A stretch of DNA of 64,000 nucleotides from CAMFLJ01 sp965279255 (GTDB taxonomy: Bacteria; Actinomycetota; Acidimicrobiia; Acidimicrobiales; Acidimicrobilacustridaceae), in contig OZ257146.1 of assembly GCA_965279255.1 (NCBI GenBank), positions 3,906,001 to 3,970,000 on the forward strand, given 5' to 3'. How positions within the stretch are numbered: position 1 is the first letter of the stretch; the number at the start of each line of letters is the position of its first letter. Positions 41,889-51,552 of the stretch are shown here, piece by piece. The position numbers were made by a program, and so were the translations under genes. The notes beneath the pieces are model-generated. The model was not told the origin of the DNA and ran no database searches. It was given only the letters and a program-made list of their open reading frames with translations.

Positions 41889-42395
41889 TCAGGCGTCGTC
41901 GTCGGGCCCGGGGAGGTGACCGGCGGTCGCCGCGCCCGGTGGCAGGCCGCGCCGCAATTGGCGGACGACCAGGCGGACGTGGTCGCCGCTCGCCCTCCAG
42001 CCGACAACCCGCCAGGACAGGATCGAGCCGTCGTCGGCCACGGCCTCGACCGTCCAGGGCCGGCGGAGGAGGATGCGGGCCCCGACCGCGAGCAGCCCGA
42101 GCACCGTGAGCACGAGCACCTCGACGAACGCGAGCACCAACGGGAGCAGCACCACGAGCAGGACCAGCACGGCGATCACGAGGCCGATGCCGGCGAGGAC
42201 ACCACCGAGGCCGTCGCCGCCCTCGGCGAAGCCCGAGGCCACGTCACCCAGGCCGTCCCACTCCCGCACCTTCCGCGACCTGCGACCGAACCGTCGGCTG
42301 AAGCGCGCCCAGAGCGTCTCGCCGGGCAGCCGGGGCACCCACCGCCGTCGGACGGTCCAGATCAGCCCCTCGGGGTCGCGCGCCTCCTCCGCCAT
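41889..42395 (-). CDS. Membrane protein of unknown function, 168 aa
   Basis: The N-terminal 65 residues are basic and Trp-rich (VRRRWVPRLPGETLWARFSRRFGRRSRK), followed by a Gly-rich stretch, a long hydrophobic region (GVLAGIGLVIAVLVLLVVLLPLVLAFVEVLVLTVLGLLAVGARILL, likely two helices) and a soluble C-terminal part (TVEAVADDGSILSWRVVGWRASGDHVRLVVRQL). No family is recognised. It diverges from the secreted HNH-type lipoprotein at 42435 with 39 bases between. Confidence 0.6.
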   Translation of the reverse strand: MAEEARDPEGLIWTVRRRWVPRLPGETLWARFSRRFGRRSRKVREWDGLGDVASGFAEGGDGLGGVLAGIGLVIAVLVLLVVLLPLVLAFVEVLVLTVLGLLAVGARILLRRPWTVEAVADDGSILSWRVVGWRASGDHVRLVVRQLRRGLPPGAATAGHLPGPDDDA

Positions 42396-42434
42396 GCCCG
42401 GAAGGTACAGGGCGAGTCGGTACCGTCTGGCCCG

Positions 42435-43208
42435 ATGGACCACATTGGCGTGAGGCGACGGAACGGGCTCGTCGCCGCCTCGGTGCTCGTGGTCGCCCTG
42501 CTCGCTGCGGCGTGTGGGTCGTCGGGCAGCGGCGCCTCCTCGTCGACCCAGCCCGGCGCCGCGACCGCCACGGTGCCCCCTTCCACGGAGACGACTGCGC
42601 CGGAGACCACCACGTCCCCGCCTGCGACGGACCCGACCACGACCGATGCGCCGTCGGTGCGCGATCGGCTCGCGGTGCTCGGCATCGACGACCGGCCGTC
42701 GCCCGTCGGCACCTACCGGCGCGACGACTGGCCGCACTGGAAGGACCTCGACGGCAACGGCTGCGACGCCCGCCAGGACACCCTCATCCTGTGGTCGACG
42801 ACCCCGGCCACCGTCGACCGCTCCCGCGGCTGCAAGGTGCTGGCCGGCACGTGGGTGTCGCCCTACGACGGCAAGGTCACGGCCAGCCCGGCCGACATCC
42901 AGATCGACCACATGGTCCCCCTCGCCGAGGCGTTCCGGTCCGGGGGCTGGCAGTGGGACGCCGGCCGGCGGCGGCAGTTCGCCAACGACCCGGTCGAGCT
43001 GGTCGCCGCGTCGGGCTCGTCGAACAACGCCAAGAGCGACTCGCCGCCGAACGAGTGGCGCCCGCCTCGCGTCGAGTCGTGGTGCGCCTACGCCGACCGG
43101 TGGGTCACGGTGAAGGCGGCCTACGGCCTCACCGTCACCACCGAGGAGCGCGACGCGCTCGGGCAGATGCTCGACACCTGCACCCCGGTGAGCGAGCGCT
43201 GGCCCTGA
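42435..43208 (+). CDS. Secreted HNH-type nuclease lipoprotein (DUF1524-like)
   Basis: A 257-aa lipoprotein: signal VAASVLVVALLAAAC, a Thr/Pro-rich linker of about 45 residues, then a nuclease domain. The catalytic block is ADIQIDHMVPLAEAFRSGGWQWD, with ANDPVELVAASGSSNNAKSDSPPNEWRPP supplying the Asn and other ligands, as in the GmrSD C-terminal/DUF1524 HNH fold. Several Cys could form disulfides outside the cell. Its likely role is degrading extracellular nucleic acid for nutrition. TACCGT lies eight bases before the ATG, suggesting a leaderless mRNA. Confidence 0.82.
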   Translation: MDHIGVRRRNGLVAASVLVVALLAAACGSSGSGASSSTQPGAATATVPPSTETTAPETTTSPPATDPTTTDAPSVRDRLAVLGIDDRPSPVGTYRRDDWPHWKDLDGNGCDARQDTLILWSTTPATVDRSRGCKVLAGTWVSPYDGKVTASPADIQIDHMVPLAEAFRSGGWQWDAGRRRQFANDPVELVAASGSSNNAKSDSPPNEWRPPRVESWCAYADRWVTVKAAYGLTVTTEERDALGQMLDTCTPVSERWP

Positions 43209-43220
43209 GCCGTCGCCCGG

Positions 43221-44081
43221 TCAGCTGACGAAGGGCCGCAGGACGCGCTCCCAGTCGGTGAGCAGGAACAGGTGGCCGGCCCCCTCGACGTCGTCGCGCA
43301 TGGCGCCGAGCCCGGTGGCGAGCCGGGCGGTCCACGCCTCCGGGATCAGCTCGTCGGTCGTGCCCCACACGACCGTGGCGGGCACGGCCGACTCGACGAG
43401 CGGGACGCCCCATGGCCGGGCCCAGGCCCGGTACTCCTCGGCCATGCCGTCGGGCTGGGCCATGGCCTCGGCCATCGAGCCGGCGAGCACCTGGTCGTCG
43501 AGGGCGGCGGCGACGGCGGCGTCGGCTGCGCTCAGCCCCCGGACCATCGAGCGGTCGGCGGCCTTGGGGAGGTGCCGGGCGAACAGGCCGAGCGCCCGGT
43601 AGGTCGCCCGTGCCGTCCGGGGCCGGCGCCGGGCCTGCGCGGTGAGGCGACGGTCCATGCGGTTCAGCTCCTCGAGCGCCCCGGGCGCGTCGAGGGGCAC
43701 GGCCCCGGCCACGACGACCAGCCTGTCGACGCGGTCGGCGAGCAACGCCGCGGTGGCGATCGCGTACTGACCTCCCATCGACCAGCCCAGCGCGCCCGCC
43801 CGTTCCACGCCGAGGTGGTCGAGCAGCTGGCGCACGTCGTCGGCGCCGTCGGCGGTGGTCCGCCCGGGTCGTGCCGTCGAGGCGCCGATCCCGGGCCGAT
43901 CTGGCGAGAGCAGGCGGATGCCGAGCTCCCGGCAGGCGGCATCGGCCGTCCTCGCGTACGAGCCGCTGAGCAGGCCCCCGTGGTGGTGGACGACCACCCG
44001 TCCGTCGTCGGGCCCGTGGCTGCGCCAGCTCAGGGCGCGGCCGTCGGCGAGGGTCAGCCGTTCGGCGGGTTCGGGAGGCAC
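43221..44081 (-). CDS. Alpha/beta hydrolase
   Basis: A 286-aa hydrolase. Oxyanion segment VVHHHGGLLSGSY, SPDRPGIGAS, the nucleophile elbow GWSMGGQY (Ser at about 101), the acid near ATVVWGTTDELIP and the His in VEGAGHLFLL complete the triad. The substrate class is open (ester, epoxide or lactone). GTG start; the next minus-strand gene upstream ends at 44197 with a hairpin between, so it may be transcribed alone. Confidence 0.86.
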   Translation of the reverse strand: MPPEPAERLTLADGRALSWRSHGPDDGRVVVHHHGGLLSGSYARTADAACRELGIRLLSPDRPGIGASTARPGRTTADGADDVRQLLDHLGVERAGALGWSMGGQYAIATAALLADRVDRLVVVAGAVPLDAPGALEELNRMDRRLTAQARRRPRTARATYRALGLFARHLPKAADRSMVRGLSAADAAVAAALDDQVLAGSMAEAMAQPDGMAEEYRAWARPWGVPLVESAVPATVVWGTTDELIPEAWTARLATGLGAMRDDVEGAGHLFLLTDWERVLRPFVS

Positions 44082-44142
44082 CGGGACAGTTCAGCCCGCC
44101 GGAGCCGTCGGGCGACGGACCGCCGCGGTCGAGCGCGGTCCG

Positions 44143-44181
44143 GTCGGTGGGCGGGCCCGACCGCGGGGCCCACCCACCGAC
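44143..44181 (-). terminator. Long GC-rich hairpin after the CoA-binding gene
   Basis: GTCGGTGGG-C-GGGCCC (44143-44158) pairs with GGGCCC-A-CCCACCGAC (44166-44181) with one C-A mismatch and a seven-base loop. It lies 15 bases past the minus-strand stop at 44197. Confidence 0.65.
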
Positions 44182-44196
44182 GCGGTCCGGGTGGGG

Positions 44197-44655
44197 TCAC
44201 GCAGCGATGCGCTTCCCCACGAACAGCCGATGGAGGCGGTGCACCCCGCCGACCGGCTCGTCGAACATGAGCGGGCACGCCCCGTCGACGACCACCACGG
44301 ACGCGTCGCGGCACACGTCGACGGCCTCCTGGGGCACGGCCGGTTGGCCGGCGCCGCGGTGGAGCCACACCCGGGGGATGCCGCGGGCGATCGCCTGGCG
44401 CGCCATGTTGGCCATCTGATCGGCCGGCACCATGATCACGACGCCGTCGACCGGGTCGGGCACCTCGGCCAGGGTGGCACAGCAGGTGTCACCCTCGAGC
44501 GTCGCCGCCTCGCGGTGCACCGGGTACATGGTCCGGCCGTCGTCGCGCAGGCGCCGGTACACCGAGTTGGCGAACTCCTTGGTGTTCCTCGAGACGCCGA
44601 TGAAGGCGAGGTGGTCCTGGGCGAGGAAGTCGTCGATGGCAGCCCGTATCGGCAT
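44197..44655 (-). CDS. CoA-binding domain protein (YccU-like)
   Basis: A 152-aa Rossmann-fold protein of the CoA_binding_2 type: DHLAFIGVSRNTKEFANSVYRRL, MYPVHREAATLEG, PDPVDGVVIMVPADQ and RVWLHRGAGQPAVP. Family members resemble the N-terminal domain of succinyl-CoA synthetase alpha chains. The C-terminal CPLMFDEPVGGVHRLHRLF is typical too. A role in sensing or binding CoA or a nucleotide is likely; no enzyme activity is established. ATG preceded by AAGGGGA. Confidence 0.8.
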   Translation of the reverse strand: MPIRAAIDDFLAQDHLAFIGVSRNTKEFANSVYRRLRDDGRTMYPVHREAATLEGDTCCATLAEVPDPVDGVVIMVPADQMANMARQAIARGIPRVWLHRGAGQPAVPQEAVDVCRDASVVVVDGACPLMFDEPVGGVHRLHRLFVGKRIAA

Positions 44656-44809
44656 GACATCCCCTTCCGTTCGACTGGTTCCATCGTGGGTCCCGTCGCG
44701 CGTGGCCCGACAGGGTCGAAGGGCACCGCGGAGGTCCCGCGCCGGGGGTCCCGAGCCTGGAGGAGACCTTCGGCCCGCCCGGTCGGTGACGGCTCCCTAG
44801 CCTGGGCTG

Positions 44810-45466
44810 ATGGAGCTGCTCCCCCTCTCGCCCGACGATCTGCTGACCACGACCCGGGCGGTGCGCAAGCGCCTCGACCTGGAGCGCCCGGTCGAGCGCG
44901 AGGTCGTCGAGGACTGCCTGCGCGTCGCCCTCCAGGCGCCCAACGGCTCGAACCGCCAGCCGTGGCGATGGGTCGTGGTCGACGACCCGGTGACGCGGGC
45001 GGCGATGGCCGATGTCTGGCGCCGGGCGATGGCCGGCTACGTGGCCGAGCTCGACGAGGCCCGGGCGGCGGGCACCCTCGAGAGCCCGCCGCCGGCCGAG
45101 CGCCAGGCCGAGATCTCGCAGTCGGTGGGCCACCTGAGCACCCACCTCCACGAGGTGCCGGTGCTCGTGGTGCCGACCATCGAGGGTCGCATGGAGCGCA
45201 CCGGCATCTACGACCAGGCCACCCGCTGGGGCTCGGTGCTGCCGGCGGTGTGGAGCTTCATGCTCGCCCTGCGAGCCCGGGGCCTCGGGAGCTGCTGGAC
45301 CACGATCCACCTGCACCGCGAGGAGGAGATGGCCGAGCTGCTCGGCATCCCCTACGGCGAGGTGACCCAGGCCGGCATGTTCCCGGTGGCCCACACCATC
45401 GGCACCGACTTCCGTCCCGGAGCGCGCACCGCGTCCGACGACGCGGTGCGCTGGAACCGCTGGTAG
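44810..45466 (+). CDS. Nitroreductase family protein
   Basis: A 218-aa flavin enzyme: TTRAVRKRLDLERPVEREVVEDCL, APNGSNRQPWRWVVVDDP (FMN binding), HLHEVPVLVVP and ALRARGLGSCWTTIHL. It is nearly colinear with the C-terminal two thirds of the fusion protein at 36356, including RKRLDLERPVEREV, so the two are paralogues. A TAGCCT box six bases before the ATG suggests a leaderless mRNA. Convergent with the amidohydrolase gene, with 21 bases between. Confidence 0.88.
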   Translation: MELLPLSPDDLLTTTRAVRKRLDLERPVEREVVEDCLRVALQAPNGSNRQPWRWVVVDDPVTRAAMADVWRRAMAGYVAELDEARAAGTLESPPPAERQAEISQSVGHLSTHLHEVPVLVVPTIEGRMERTGIYDQATRWGSVLPAVWSFMLALRARGLGSCWTTIHLHREEEMAELLGIPYGEVTQAGMFPVAHTIGTDFRPGARTASDDAVRWNRW

Positions 45467-45487
45467 CCCCGGCCTTCTGTCCCCCGG

Positions 45488-46909
45488 TCAGGCGGAGGGG
45501 GACATCAGGGCGGCGACCTCGTCGGCGACCTTCGTGCCGGCGAAGAACTCCGGGTTGGTGCCGGCGAACAGGCGCACGACGTTGCCGAACATGAAGTCGC
45601 GGAACTCGTCGCGGTCGACGAGGTCGTCCTCGACGAGCTCCCACGCCTCGGGGAGCACGCCCCGGAAGTCCGGGACGTCCCAGTGGCCGATGTCGGAGGC
45701 GAACATCGCCCGCAGCCGCGAGCCCTGCGGGTTGATCTTGGCGTCGAAGGCGAGGGCGTTCATGGGGTCGTCGGCCTCGCAGCCGAAGAAGCACTGCTCG
45801 GTGAACACCTTCACGATGTCGGCGACCGAGCCGATGCCGCTCGGTGCCCACTCGTCGAGCGTCGCCGCGTCCTCGTCGGGGTCGGACAGGAAGCCCAGGG
45901 TCTCCTCGAGGCGGTCGGCGCGCTCGGCGATGAGGCCGTCGGCGTAGCGGTCCATGAGCTCGTCGAGCTGGGCCCGGTCGAGGTTCCGCGGGTCGTAGTG
46001 GGCGAGGGCGTCGATGTTGCGCTTCTCGAAGTGGCTGACCAGGTCGGCCAGCACGTTGCACGCCCACGCCACGCCGCCCTCGAGGAAGGCGAAGCGCAGC
46101 TCGGGGAAGCGGGTCATCGCCCCGCCGAAGAACAGCGACCGGCACACCGCCTCGGTACCGGCGGCGAAGTTCCCGATGTGGTTGGCCACGTAGTTGGTGG
46201 GCGAGACCCGGCTGCCGAAGCCGATGCCCGTCGAATGGAAGGTCGGGGAGACGCCGAGCTCGGTGCAGCGCTGCCACACGGGGTCGTAGTCGTAGGCGCT
46301 GTCGAGGCCGAGGCCGTCGACCCAGCGGGCGGTGCGGTCGCCCTCGTGGCCCGGCGCCGGGCGCAGCACCAGGCCGCCGAAGAGGAAGCCCTTGAGCCCC
46401 AGCTCGCCCGTGGCGTGGTCGAGCTCGGCGATGGCCTCGTCGGGGTCGTAGGTCGGGATGACCCCGACGGTGATCAGCCGGTCGGAGTAGGGCCCGTAGG
46501 CCTCGGCGTAGTAGCGGTTGCAGGCCCGGGCGAGGGCGCGGCGCAGCTCGGGGTCGTCGATCGCCATGACCGACAGGCCGACGGTGGGGTAGAGCACGGC
46601 GACGTCGATGCCCAGCTCGTCGAGGCGTTCGTAGAGCAGCCGCGGGAGCATGGCGGTGGCCCGGTCGAGCGTGTTGCGGGCGGGCACGCCCCACCAGCCC
46701 GTGCGCGACAGGCCGTGGGCCCGGCGGCCCTCGACATCGAGGCCGCGTCGCAGCGCGGCCGACGTGGACATCGCGGTGAAGCGGTCGGCGAGCTCCCCGC
46801 CGGCGTCGTCGCCGATGAGGTCCCGCAGGGCGGGCACGTACTCGATGATGTGGCCGTCGGCGTCGACCACGGAGTGGTCGAGCTCGGCGCGGATGGCGGT
46901 TGCGTCCAT
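45488..46909 (-). CDS. Amidohydrolase-2 family metal-dependent hydrolase
   Basis: A 473-aa TIM-barrel protein. It opens with VVDADGHIIEYVPALRD, where most members have D-x-H-x-H or D-x-D-x-H, and continues with HSTGIGFGSRVSPTNYVANHIGNF, FLEGGVAWACNVLADL and FASDIGHWDVPDF (the last Asp/His ligands). Relatives include ACMSD-like decarboxylases and hydrolases in steroid or aromatic degradation. The start at 46909 is fixed by GGGGGA at four bases. Downstream of glnE on the same strand but 49 bases apart, so linkage is uncertain. Confidence 0.84.
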   Translation of the reverse strand: MDATAIRAELDHSVVDADGHIIEYVPALRDLIGDDAGGELADRFTAMSTSAALRRGLDVEGRRAHGLSRTGWWGVPARNTLDRATAMLPRLLYERLDELGIDVAVLYPTVGLSVMAIDDPELRRALARACNRYYAEAYGPYSDRLITVGVIPTYDPDEAIAELDHATGELGLKGFLFGGLVLRPAPGHEGDRTARWVDGLGLDSAYDYDPVWQRCTELGVSPTFHSTGIGFGSRVSPTNYVANHIGNFAAGTEAVCRSLFFGGAMTRFPELRFAFLEGGVAWACNVLADLVSHFEKRNIDALAHYDPRNLDRAQLDELMDRYADGLIAERADRLEETLGFLSDPDEDAATLDEWAPSGIGSVADIVKVFTEQCFFGCEADDPMNALAFDAKINPQGSRLRAMFASDIGHWDVPDFRGVLPEAWELVEDDLVDRDEFRDFMFGNVVRLFAGTNPEFFAGTKVADEVAALMSPSA

Positions 46910-46958
46910 CGGTCCCCCCGGTGAGCGAAGGGACCCATCATGGCCCGGAGGCGAGGAG

Positions 46959-49688
46959 TCAGCGCACCGGAAGGCCGTAGAAGACACGCTCGACCACCCG
47001 CCGGGCCCGCCGGGTGACGCGGCGGTAGTCCTCCCGCAGGTTGCCGGGCGTGGTGTCGAGCGAGCGGGAGAGCCACAGCAGCGGCTCGGGCTGGGTCGGC
47101 AGCGAGTCGCCCGGGGCGCTGTTCACCAGGAACCAGCGGTTGCGGACGCGCTCGCAGAACGCGTATGCGACGGCCAGGACCTCGGCGTCCTCGACCGTCA
47201 TGACGTCGCTGTCGCAGAGCGCCCGCAGCGCGTCGAGCGTGCCCGTGGCCTTCACGCCGTACTGGAGCTGGAGCAACTGGGCGGTGAACTCGATGTCGGA
47301 GAGCGACCCCCGGCCGAGCTTGAGGTGGAAGTCGGGGTCCTCGCCCATGGGGATGCGCTCGGACTCGATGCGGGCCTTCATCCGACGGATGTCGCGGATG
47401 GCCTCGGCGTCGAGCCCGCCGTCCCACACGTAGGGCTCGATCATGTCGAGCAGGCGGTCGCCGAGCGCACGGTCGCCGGCGACCACCCGGGCCCGGGTCA
47501 TCGCCTGGCGCTCCCAGGTCAGCGCGTGCTCGCGCCAGTAGACGTCGAACGCCCCGAGGCTTCGGGCGAGCGGGCCGCTGCGGCCTTCGGGCCGGAGGTC
47601 GGCGTCGATGTCGTAGATGCGGTCGGCGGGAGTGGTGCCGCCGACGAAGCGCATCAGCGCGGTGGCCAGGCGCTTGGCCTCGTCGGTGCCGGACGCCCCC
47701 TGGGCGTCGTGCACGAAGATCACGTCGAGGTCGCTGGCGTAGGCCAGCTCGGCCCCGCCGAAGCGCCCGAGGCCGATGACCGCGAACGGGATGGTCGGCT
47801 CGAGCGCGGAGAGCGCGGCCTCGAGGGTGGCCTCGGCCAGGGAGGTGAGGTCGTTGCCGACCTCGTGGACCTCGGCGTGGCCGAGCAGGTCGCGGGCGGC
47901 GACCCCGAGCAGGTTGCGTTGCTGCCAGCGCCGCAGCGAGCCCTGCTGCTCGGTGCGCCCCTCCCGCATCCCGACGGCGCCCTCGGCCGTGCCGACCAGG
48001 CCGTCGCGGTCACGCGTCGCCAGCCGGGCGGGGTCCGGCAGGCGACCGACGAGGTCCGGGTTGTGAGTGAGGATCTCGCCGAGGAGGCGGCTCGTGCCGG
48101 CCACCGTGCACAACGACTGGGCGGCCGCCGGCGAGTCGCGGAAGGTCTCGGCCAGCGAGCGGCTCGTGGGCCCGGCCGTGAGCAGGTTGCGCACCAGCAG
48201 CAGGCCGAGGTCGGGGTCGGGGGCCTGGGAGAGCCAGTCGAGCAGCAGGGGGAGAAGCTGCTGCATGAGGCGGCTCGACCGGTTGAGGCCCCGGGTGAGC
48301 TCCTTCACCGCGGCCTGGGTGCGGCGGGCGTCGACGAAGCCGAAGGCGGTGAGGCGGGCGGCGGCGGCCTCCGGGCTGAGCGCGGCGTCCTCGGCGTCGG
48401 CGCCGGCGAAGGCCTCGAGCAGCGGCCGGAAGTAGACCCGCTCGTGGATGGAACGGACCGTCGCCTGGGTCTGGCGCAGGTCCTTGTCGAGCTGCTCCGC
48501 GGCCGTGCCCTCCAGGGTGTCGCGCATGCCCATCACCCGGGCCAGGCGGTCGAGGGCGAACGGGTCCTCCGGCAGGGTGTGGACCTGCTGCTCGTCGACC
48601 AGCTGGAGTCGGTGCTCGACGGTTCGCAGGAGGCGGTAGGCGTCGGAGAGCCGACCGGCGTCGTCGTCGTCGACGTAGCCGGCCTCGGCCATCTCGGTGA
48701 GGGTCGACAGGGTGGTCGGGCCCCGCAGCTCGGGATCGAGGTGGCCGTGCACGAGCTGCAGCAGCTGCACGGTGAACTCGATGTCGCGGATGCCGCCGGG
48801 GCCCCGCTTGAGCTCCCGCCCGGTGAGGCCCTTCCGGGCCACCTCCGCCTCGACCCTGGCCTTCATCGCCCGCAGCGAGCGCAGCTCGTCGGCCGTGAAG
48901 GGGTGGGTCCAGAGCCAGCGTTGGGCGGCGTCGAGCCAACGGCCGCCGAGGCCGGCGTCGCCGCCCGAGGGCCGGGCTTTCAGCAGGGCCTGGAACTCCC
49001 AGGGCTCGGCCCACTTGTCCCAGTAGGCCTCGTAGGAGTCGAGCGAGCGCACCAGCGGCCCGTCGCGGCCCTCGGGGCGGAGGTTGGCGTCGACCCGGAA
49101 GCAGCGCCGGCTGATCTCCATCACGGCCCGGGCCCGCCGCTCGAGACGGGTGCGGGGGCCCTCGCCCACGAACAGGACGTCGATGTCGCTCGAGTAGTTC
49201 AGCTCGGCGCCGCCGAGCTTCCCCATCCCGATCACCGCGAGGGTGATGTCGTCGCTGCCGTCACGGTCGGCGGCCGCCGCGAGGGCACAGGCGGAGTCGA
49301 GGACCTGGTTGCCGAGCGCGGCGAGGTTGGCCCCCACCTCCTCGAGCTGATCCCGTCCCGACAGGTCGCGGGCGGCGATGCGGAGGAACTCCAGGTTGCG
49401 CCACGCCAGCAGGCCCTCCGGGCTGACGTCGTCGAGCGGAGGGCGGTGGTCGAGGTCGGCCAGCACCTCGGTGGCGGTGACCGGATCGGCGTCGATGGTG
49501 CGGGTGAGCGATCGGCTGGCGGCGATCACGGCGACGGCCGTCGCCGCCAGGCCCGGATCGGCGACCAGCCGCTCGACGGTGGCGGGCGCGGCGTCGACCA
49601 GGTTCTCGAGCGCGGCGCGCACGGCGACGGGCGCGGCGCTGTGCTCGACGAGGGGCTCGAGCTCGGCGGGCAGGCGGGTCCCGGTCAC
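46959..49688 (-). CDS. glnE: Glutamine synthetase adenylyltransferase/deadenylylase
   Basis: A 909-aa bifunctional enzyme that adds AMP to, and removes it from, the Tyr of adenylylated glutamine synthetase (Tyr403 of the enzyme at 11313). It has two nucleotidyltransferase domains: GMGKLGGAELNYSSDIDVLF at about 154-173 (deadenylylation) and GLGRFGGAELAYASDLDVIF at about 635 (adenylylation), each followed by a linker with the RxGxGG-type helical part (LKRGPGGIRDIEF and LGRGSLSDIEF). The GTG start at 49688 has TAGCCT seven bases upstream (leaderless); a longer frame from 49727 is possible. Confidence 0.95.
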   Translation of the reverse strand: MTGTRLPAELEPLVEHSAAPVAVRAALENLVDAAPATVERLVADPGLAATAVAVIAASRSLTRTIDADPVTATEVLADLDHRPPLDDVSPEGLLAWRNLEFLRIAARDLSGRDQLEEVGANLAALGNQVLDSACALAAAADRDGSDDITLAVIGMGKLGGAELNYSSDIDVLFVGEGPRTRLERRARAVMEISRRCFRVDANLRPEGRDGPLVRSLDSYEAYWDKWAEPWEFQALLKARPSGGDAGLGGRWLDAAQRWLWTHPFTADELRSLRAMKARVEAEVARKGLTGRELKRGPGGIRDIEFTVQLLQLVHGHLDPELRGPTTLSTLTEMAEAGYVDDDDAGRLSDAYRLLRTVEHRLQLVDEQQVHTLPEDPFALDRLARVMGMRDTLEGTAAEQLDKDLRQTQATVRSIHERVYFRPLLEAFAGADAEDAALSPEAAAARLTAFGFVDARRTQAAVKELTRGLNRSSRLMQQLLPLLLDWLSQAPDPDLGLLLVRNLLTAGPTSRSLAETFRDSPAAAQSLCTVAGTSRLLGEILTHNPDLVGRLPDPARLATRDRDGLVGTAEGAVGMREGRTEQQGSLRRWQQRNLLGVAARDLLGHAEVHEVGNDLTSLAEATLEAALSALEPTIPFAVIGLGRFGGAELAYASDLDVIFVHDAQGASGTDEAKRLATALMRFVGGTTPADRIYDIDADLRPEGRSGPLARSLGAFDVYWREHALTWERQAMTRARVVAGDRALGDRLLDMIEPYVWDGGLDAEAIRDIRRMKARIESERIPMGEDPDFHLKLGRGSLSDIEFTAQLLQLQYGVKATGTLDALRALCDSDVMTVEDAEVLAVAYAFCERVRNRWFLVNSAPGDSLPTQPEPLLWLSRSLDTTPGNLREDYRRVTRRARRVVERVFYGLPVR

Positions 49689-49773
49689 GTCGAGGAGGCT
49701 AGGCCCGGCGGACGGAGCGGGTCCCACGGTCGGGCGTGGGGGAGCCGGCCCCGACCGGCCCTAGATTGCGGCG

Positions 49774-51543
49774 ATGCCAACCATCCGGGTGGGCCTGGCC
49801 CAGATGAACACCGTCGTCGGCGACCTGCCCGGCAACGTCGCCCGCATCCTCGCCGTGATGGGCGAGGCCGAGGCGCAGGGGTGCGACGTGCTGGCCCTCC
49901 CCGAGCTGGCCGTCACCGGCTACCCGCCGGAGGACCTGCTGCTGCGGCCCAGCTTCGTGCGCGACAACCTGGCGGCGGTCGACGAGGTCGTGGCCGGCAG
50001 CGGCCGATGCGTCACCGTGGTCGGCTTCGTCGACTCCTCGTCGGCCCACGACCAGGAGCCCGCCCGCGCCGCCGATGCCGCCGACGGCGAGGAGCGGTCC
50101 ACCTCGGCCCCCACCCGACCGGTGATCTACAACGCGGCGGCGATCTGCGCCGGCGGCGAGCTCATCGGCTGCTACCGCAAGCGGGTGCTCCCCAACTACT
50201 CGGTGTTCGACGAGCAGCGGTACTTCACCCCCGGCGACACCGACCTCGCGCTGGTGGCGGTCGCCGGCGTCGCGGTCGGTGTCTCGATCTGCGAGGACGC
50301 CTGGACCGCCGACGGCCCGATCGCCGACCTCGGTCGAGGTGGTGCCGGCCTGGTCGTGAACCTCAACGCGTCGCCCTACAACGTGGGCAAGGCCGAGGCC
50401 CGGCTCGCCGTGGTCCGCGACCGGGCGGCCGAGTCCGGCGCCACGATCGCCTACGTCAACCAGGTCGGCGGCCAGGACGAGCTCGTCTTCGACGGCGACT
50501 CCATGGTCGTGGCCCCCGACGGCACGGTCCTCGCCCGGGCGGCCCAGTTCACCGAGGGCCTCGTGATCGTCGACGTCGAGGTCCCGGTCGCGCCGGTCAC
50601 CCCCGGGTTGCCGGTCGTCTCGGCCCCCTCGGCCCCCTCGGCCGCACTGACGTCCCGTCTCCCGGTCGAGCCCGTCGGCGTGGCCCCTCGGCTGCCCGAG
50701 ATCGCCGAGGTGTGGGACGCTCTCGTGCTCGGCACCGGCGACTTCGTCCGCAAGAACGGCTTCACCGACGTGGTGATCGGCCTCTCGGGCGGCATCGACT
50801 CCGCCCTGGTGGCCGCCATCGCCGTCGAGGCGCTGGGCCCCGAGCACGTGCACGGCGTGCTGATGCCCTCGCGCTACTCGAGCGACCACTCGATCACCGA
50901 CGCCGAGGAGCTGGCCGACAACCTGGGCATCGAGCGGCGCACCGTGCCCATCGAGCCCGCCCACGCCGCGCTCATGGGCATGCTCGAGCCGTCGTTCGGC
51001 GAGCGCCCGCCGGGGCTCACCGAGGAGAACCTCCAGAGCCGCATCCGGGCCGTCATCCTGATGGGCCTCTCCAACGCGTTCGGCTGGCTTCTGCTCAACA
51101 CGGGCAACAAGAGCGAGTCGTCGGTGGGCTACTCCACCCTCTACGGCGACTCCGCCGGCGGCTACGCCGTCATCAAGGACGTCTCCAAGCTGCGGGTCTA
51201 CGAGCTCTGCCGCCACTGCAACGCCGCGGCCGGCCGGGAGATCGTCCCCGAGTCGGTGCTGCTGAAGCCGCCGTCGGCCGAGCTCCGGCCCGACCAGCGC
51301 GACGACCAGAGCCTCCCGCCGTACGAGGTCCTCGACCCGATCCTGGCGCTGTACGTCGAGGGCGACCTCGCCGCCGAGGACATCGTGGCCCAGGGCCACG
51401 ACCCGGCGATCGTCGACCGCATCATCAAGCTGGTCGACCTGGCCGAGTACAAGCGCCGCCAGTCGCCGCCCGGCCCCCGGGTCACCTCCAAGGGCTTCGG
51501 CAAGGACCGGCGCCTCCCGATCGTCAACCGCTACCGCCGGTAA
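49774..51543 (+). CDS. nadE: Glutamine-dependent NAD+ synthetase
   Basis: A 589-aa enzyme making NAD from deamido-NAD with glutamine as nitrogen source. The N-terminal nitrilase-type glutaminase has the triad Glu44 (ALPELAVTGYPPEDL), Lys136 (CYRKRVLPNYSVFDE) and Cys173 (SICEDAW). The C-terminal synthetase has the PP-loop GLSGGIDSALVAA at about 334-346 and NTGNKSESSVGYSTLYGD. It belongs to the shorter class of this enzyme compared with the 679-aa M. tuberculosis form. A Glu/Ala-rich insert sits near 90-115. TAGATT lies six bases before the ATG. Confidence 0.96.
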   Translation: MPTIRVGLAQMNTVVGDLPGNVARILAVMGEAEAQGCDVLALPELAVTGYPPEDLLLRPSFVRDNLAAVDEVVAGSGRCVTVVGFVDSSSAHDQEPARAADAADGEERSTSAPTRPVIYNAAAICAGGELIGCYRKRVLPNYSVFDEQRYFTPGDTDLALVAVAGVAVGVSICEDAWTADGPIADLGRGGAGLVVNLNASPYNVGKAEARLAVVRDRAAESGATIAYVNQVGGQDELVFDGDSMVVAPDGTVLARAAQFTEGLVIVDVEVPVAPVTPGLPVVSAPSAPSAALTSRLPVEPVGVAPRLPEIAEVWDALVLGTGDFVRKNGFTDVVIGLSGGIDSALVAAIAVEALGPEHVHGVLMPSRYSSDHSITDAEELADNLGIERRTVPIEPAHAALMGMLEPSFGERPPGLTEENLQSRIRAVILMGLSNAFGWLLLNTGNKSESSVGYSTLYGDSAGGYAVIKDVSKLRVYELCRHCNAAAGREIVPESVLLKPPSAELRPDQRDDQSLPPYEVLDPILALYVEGDLAAEDIVAQGHDPAIVDRIIKLVDLAEYKRRQSPPGPRVTSKGFGKDRRLPIVNRYRR

Positions 51544-51552
51544 CCTCGGGCC

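Noticed and set aside
42435..43208. Toxin or defence-system nuclease
   Set aside because: The HNH-type domain follows a lipoprotein signal and a long linker and has no immunity partner, so a nutritional or surface nuclease is more likely.
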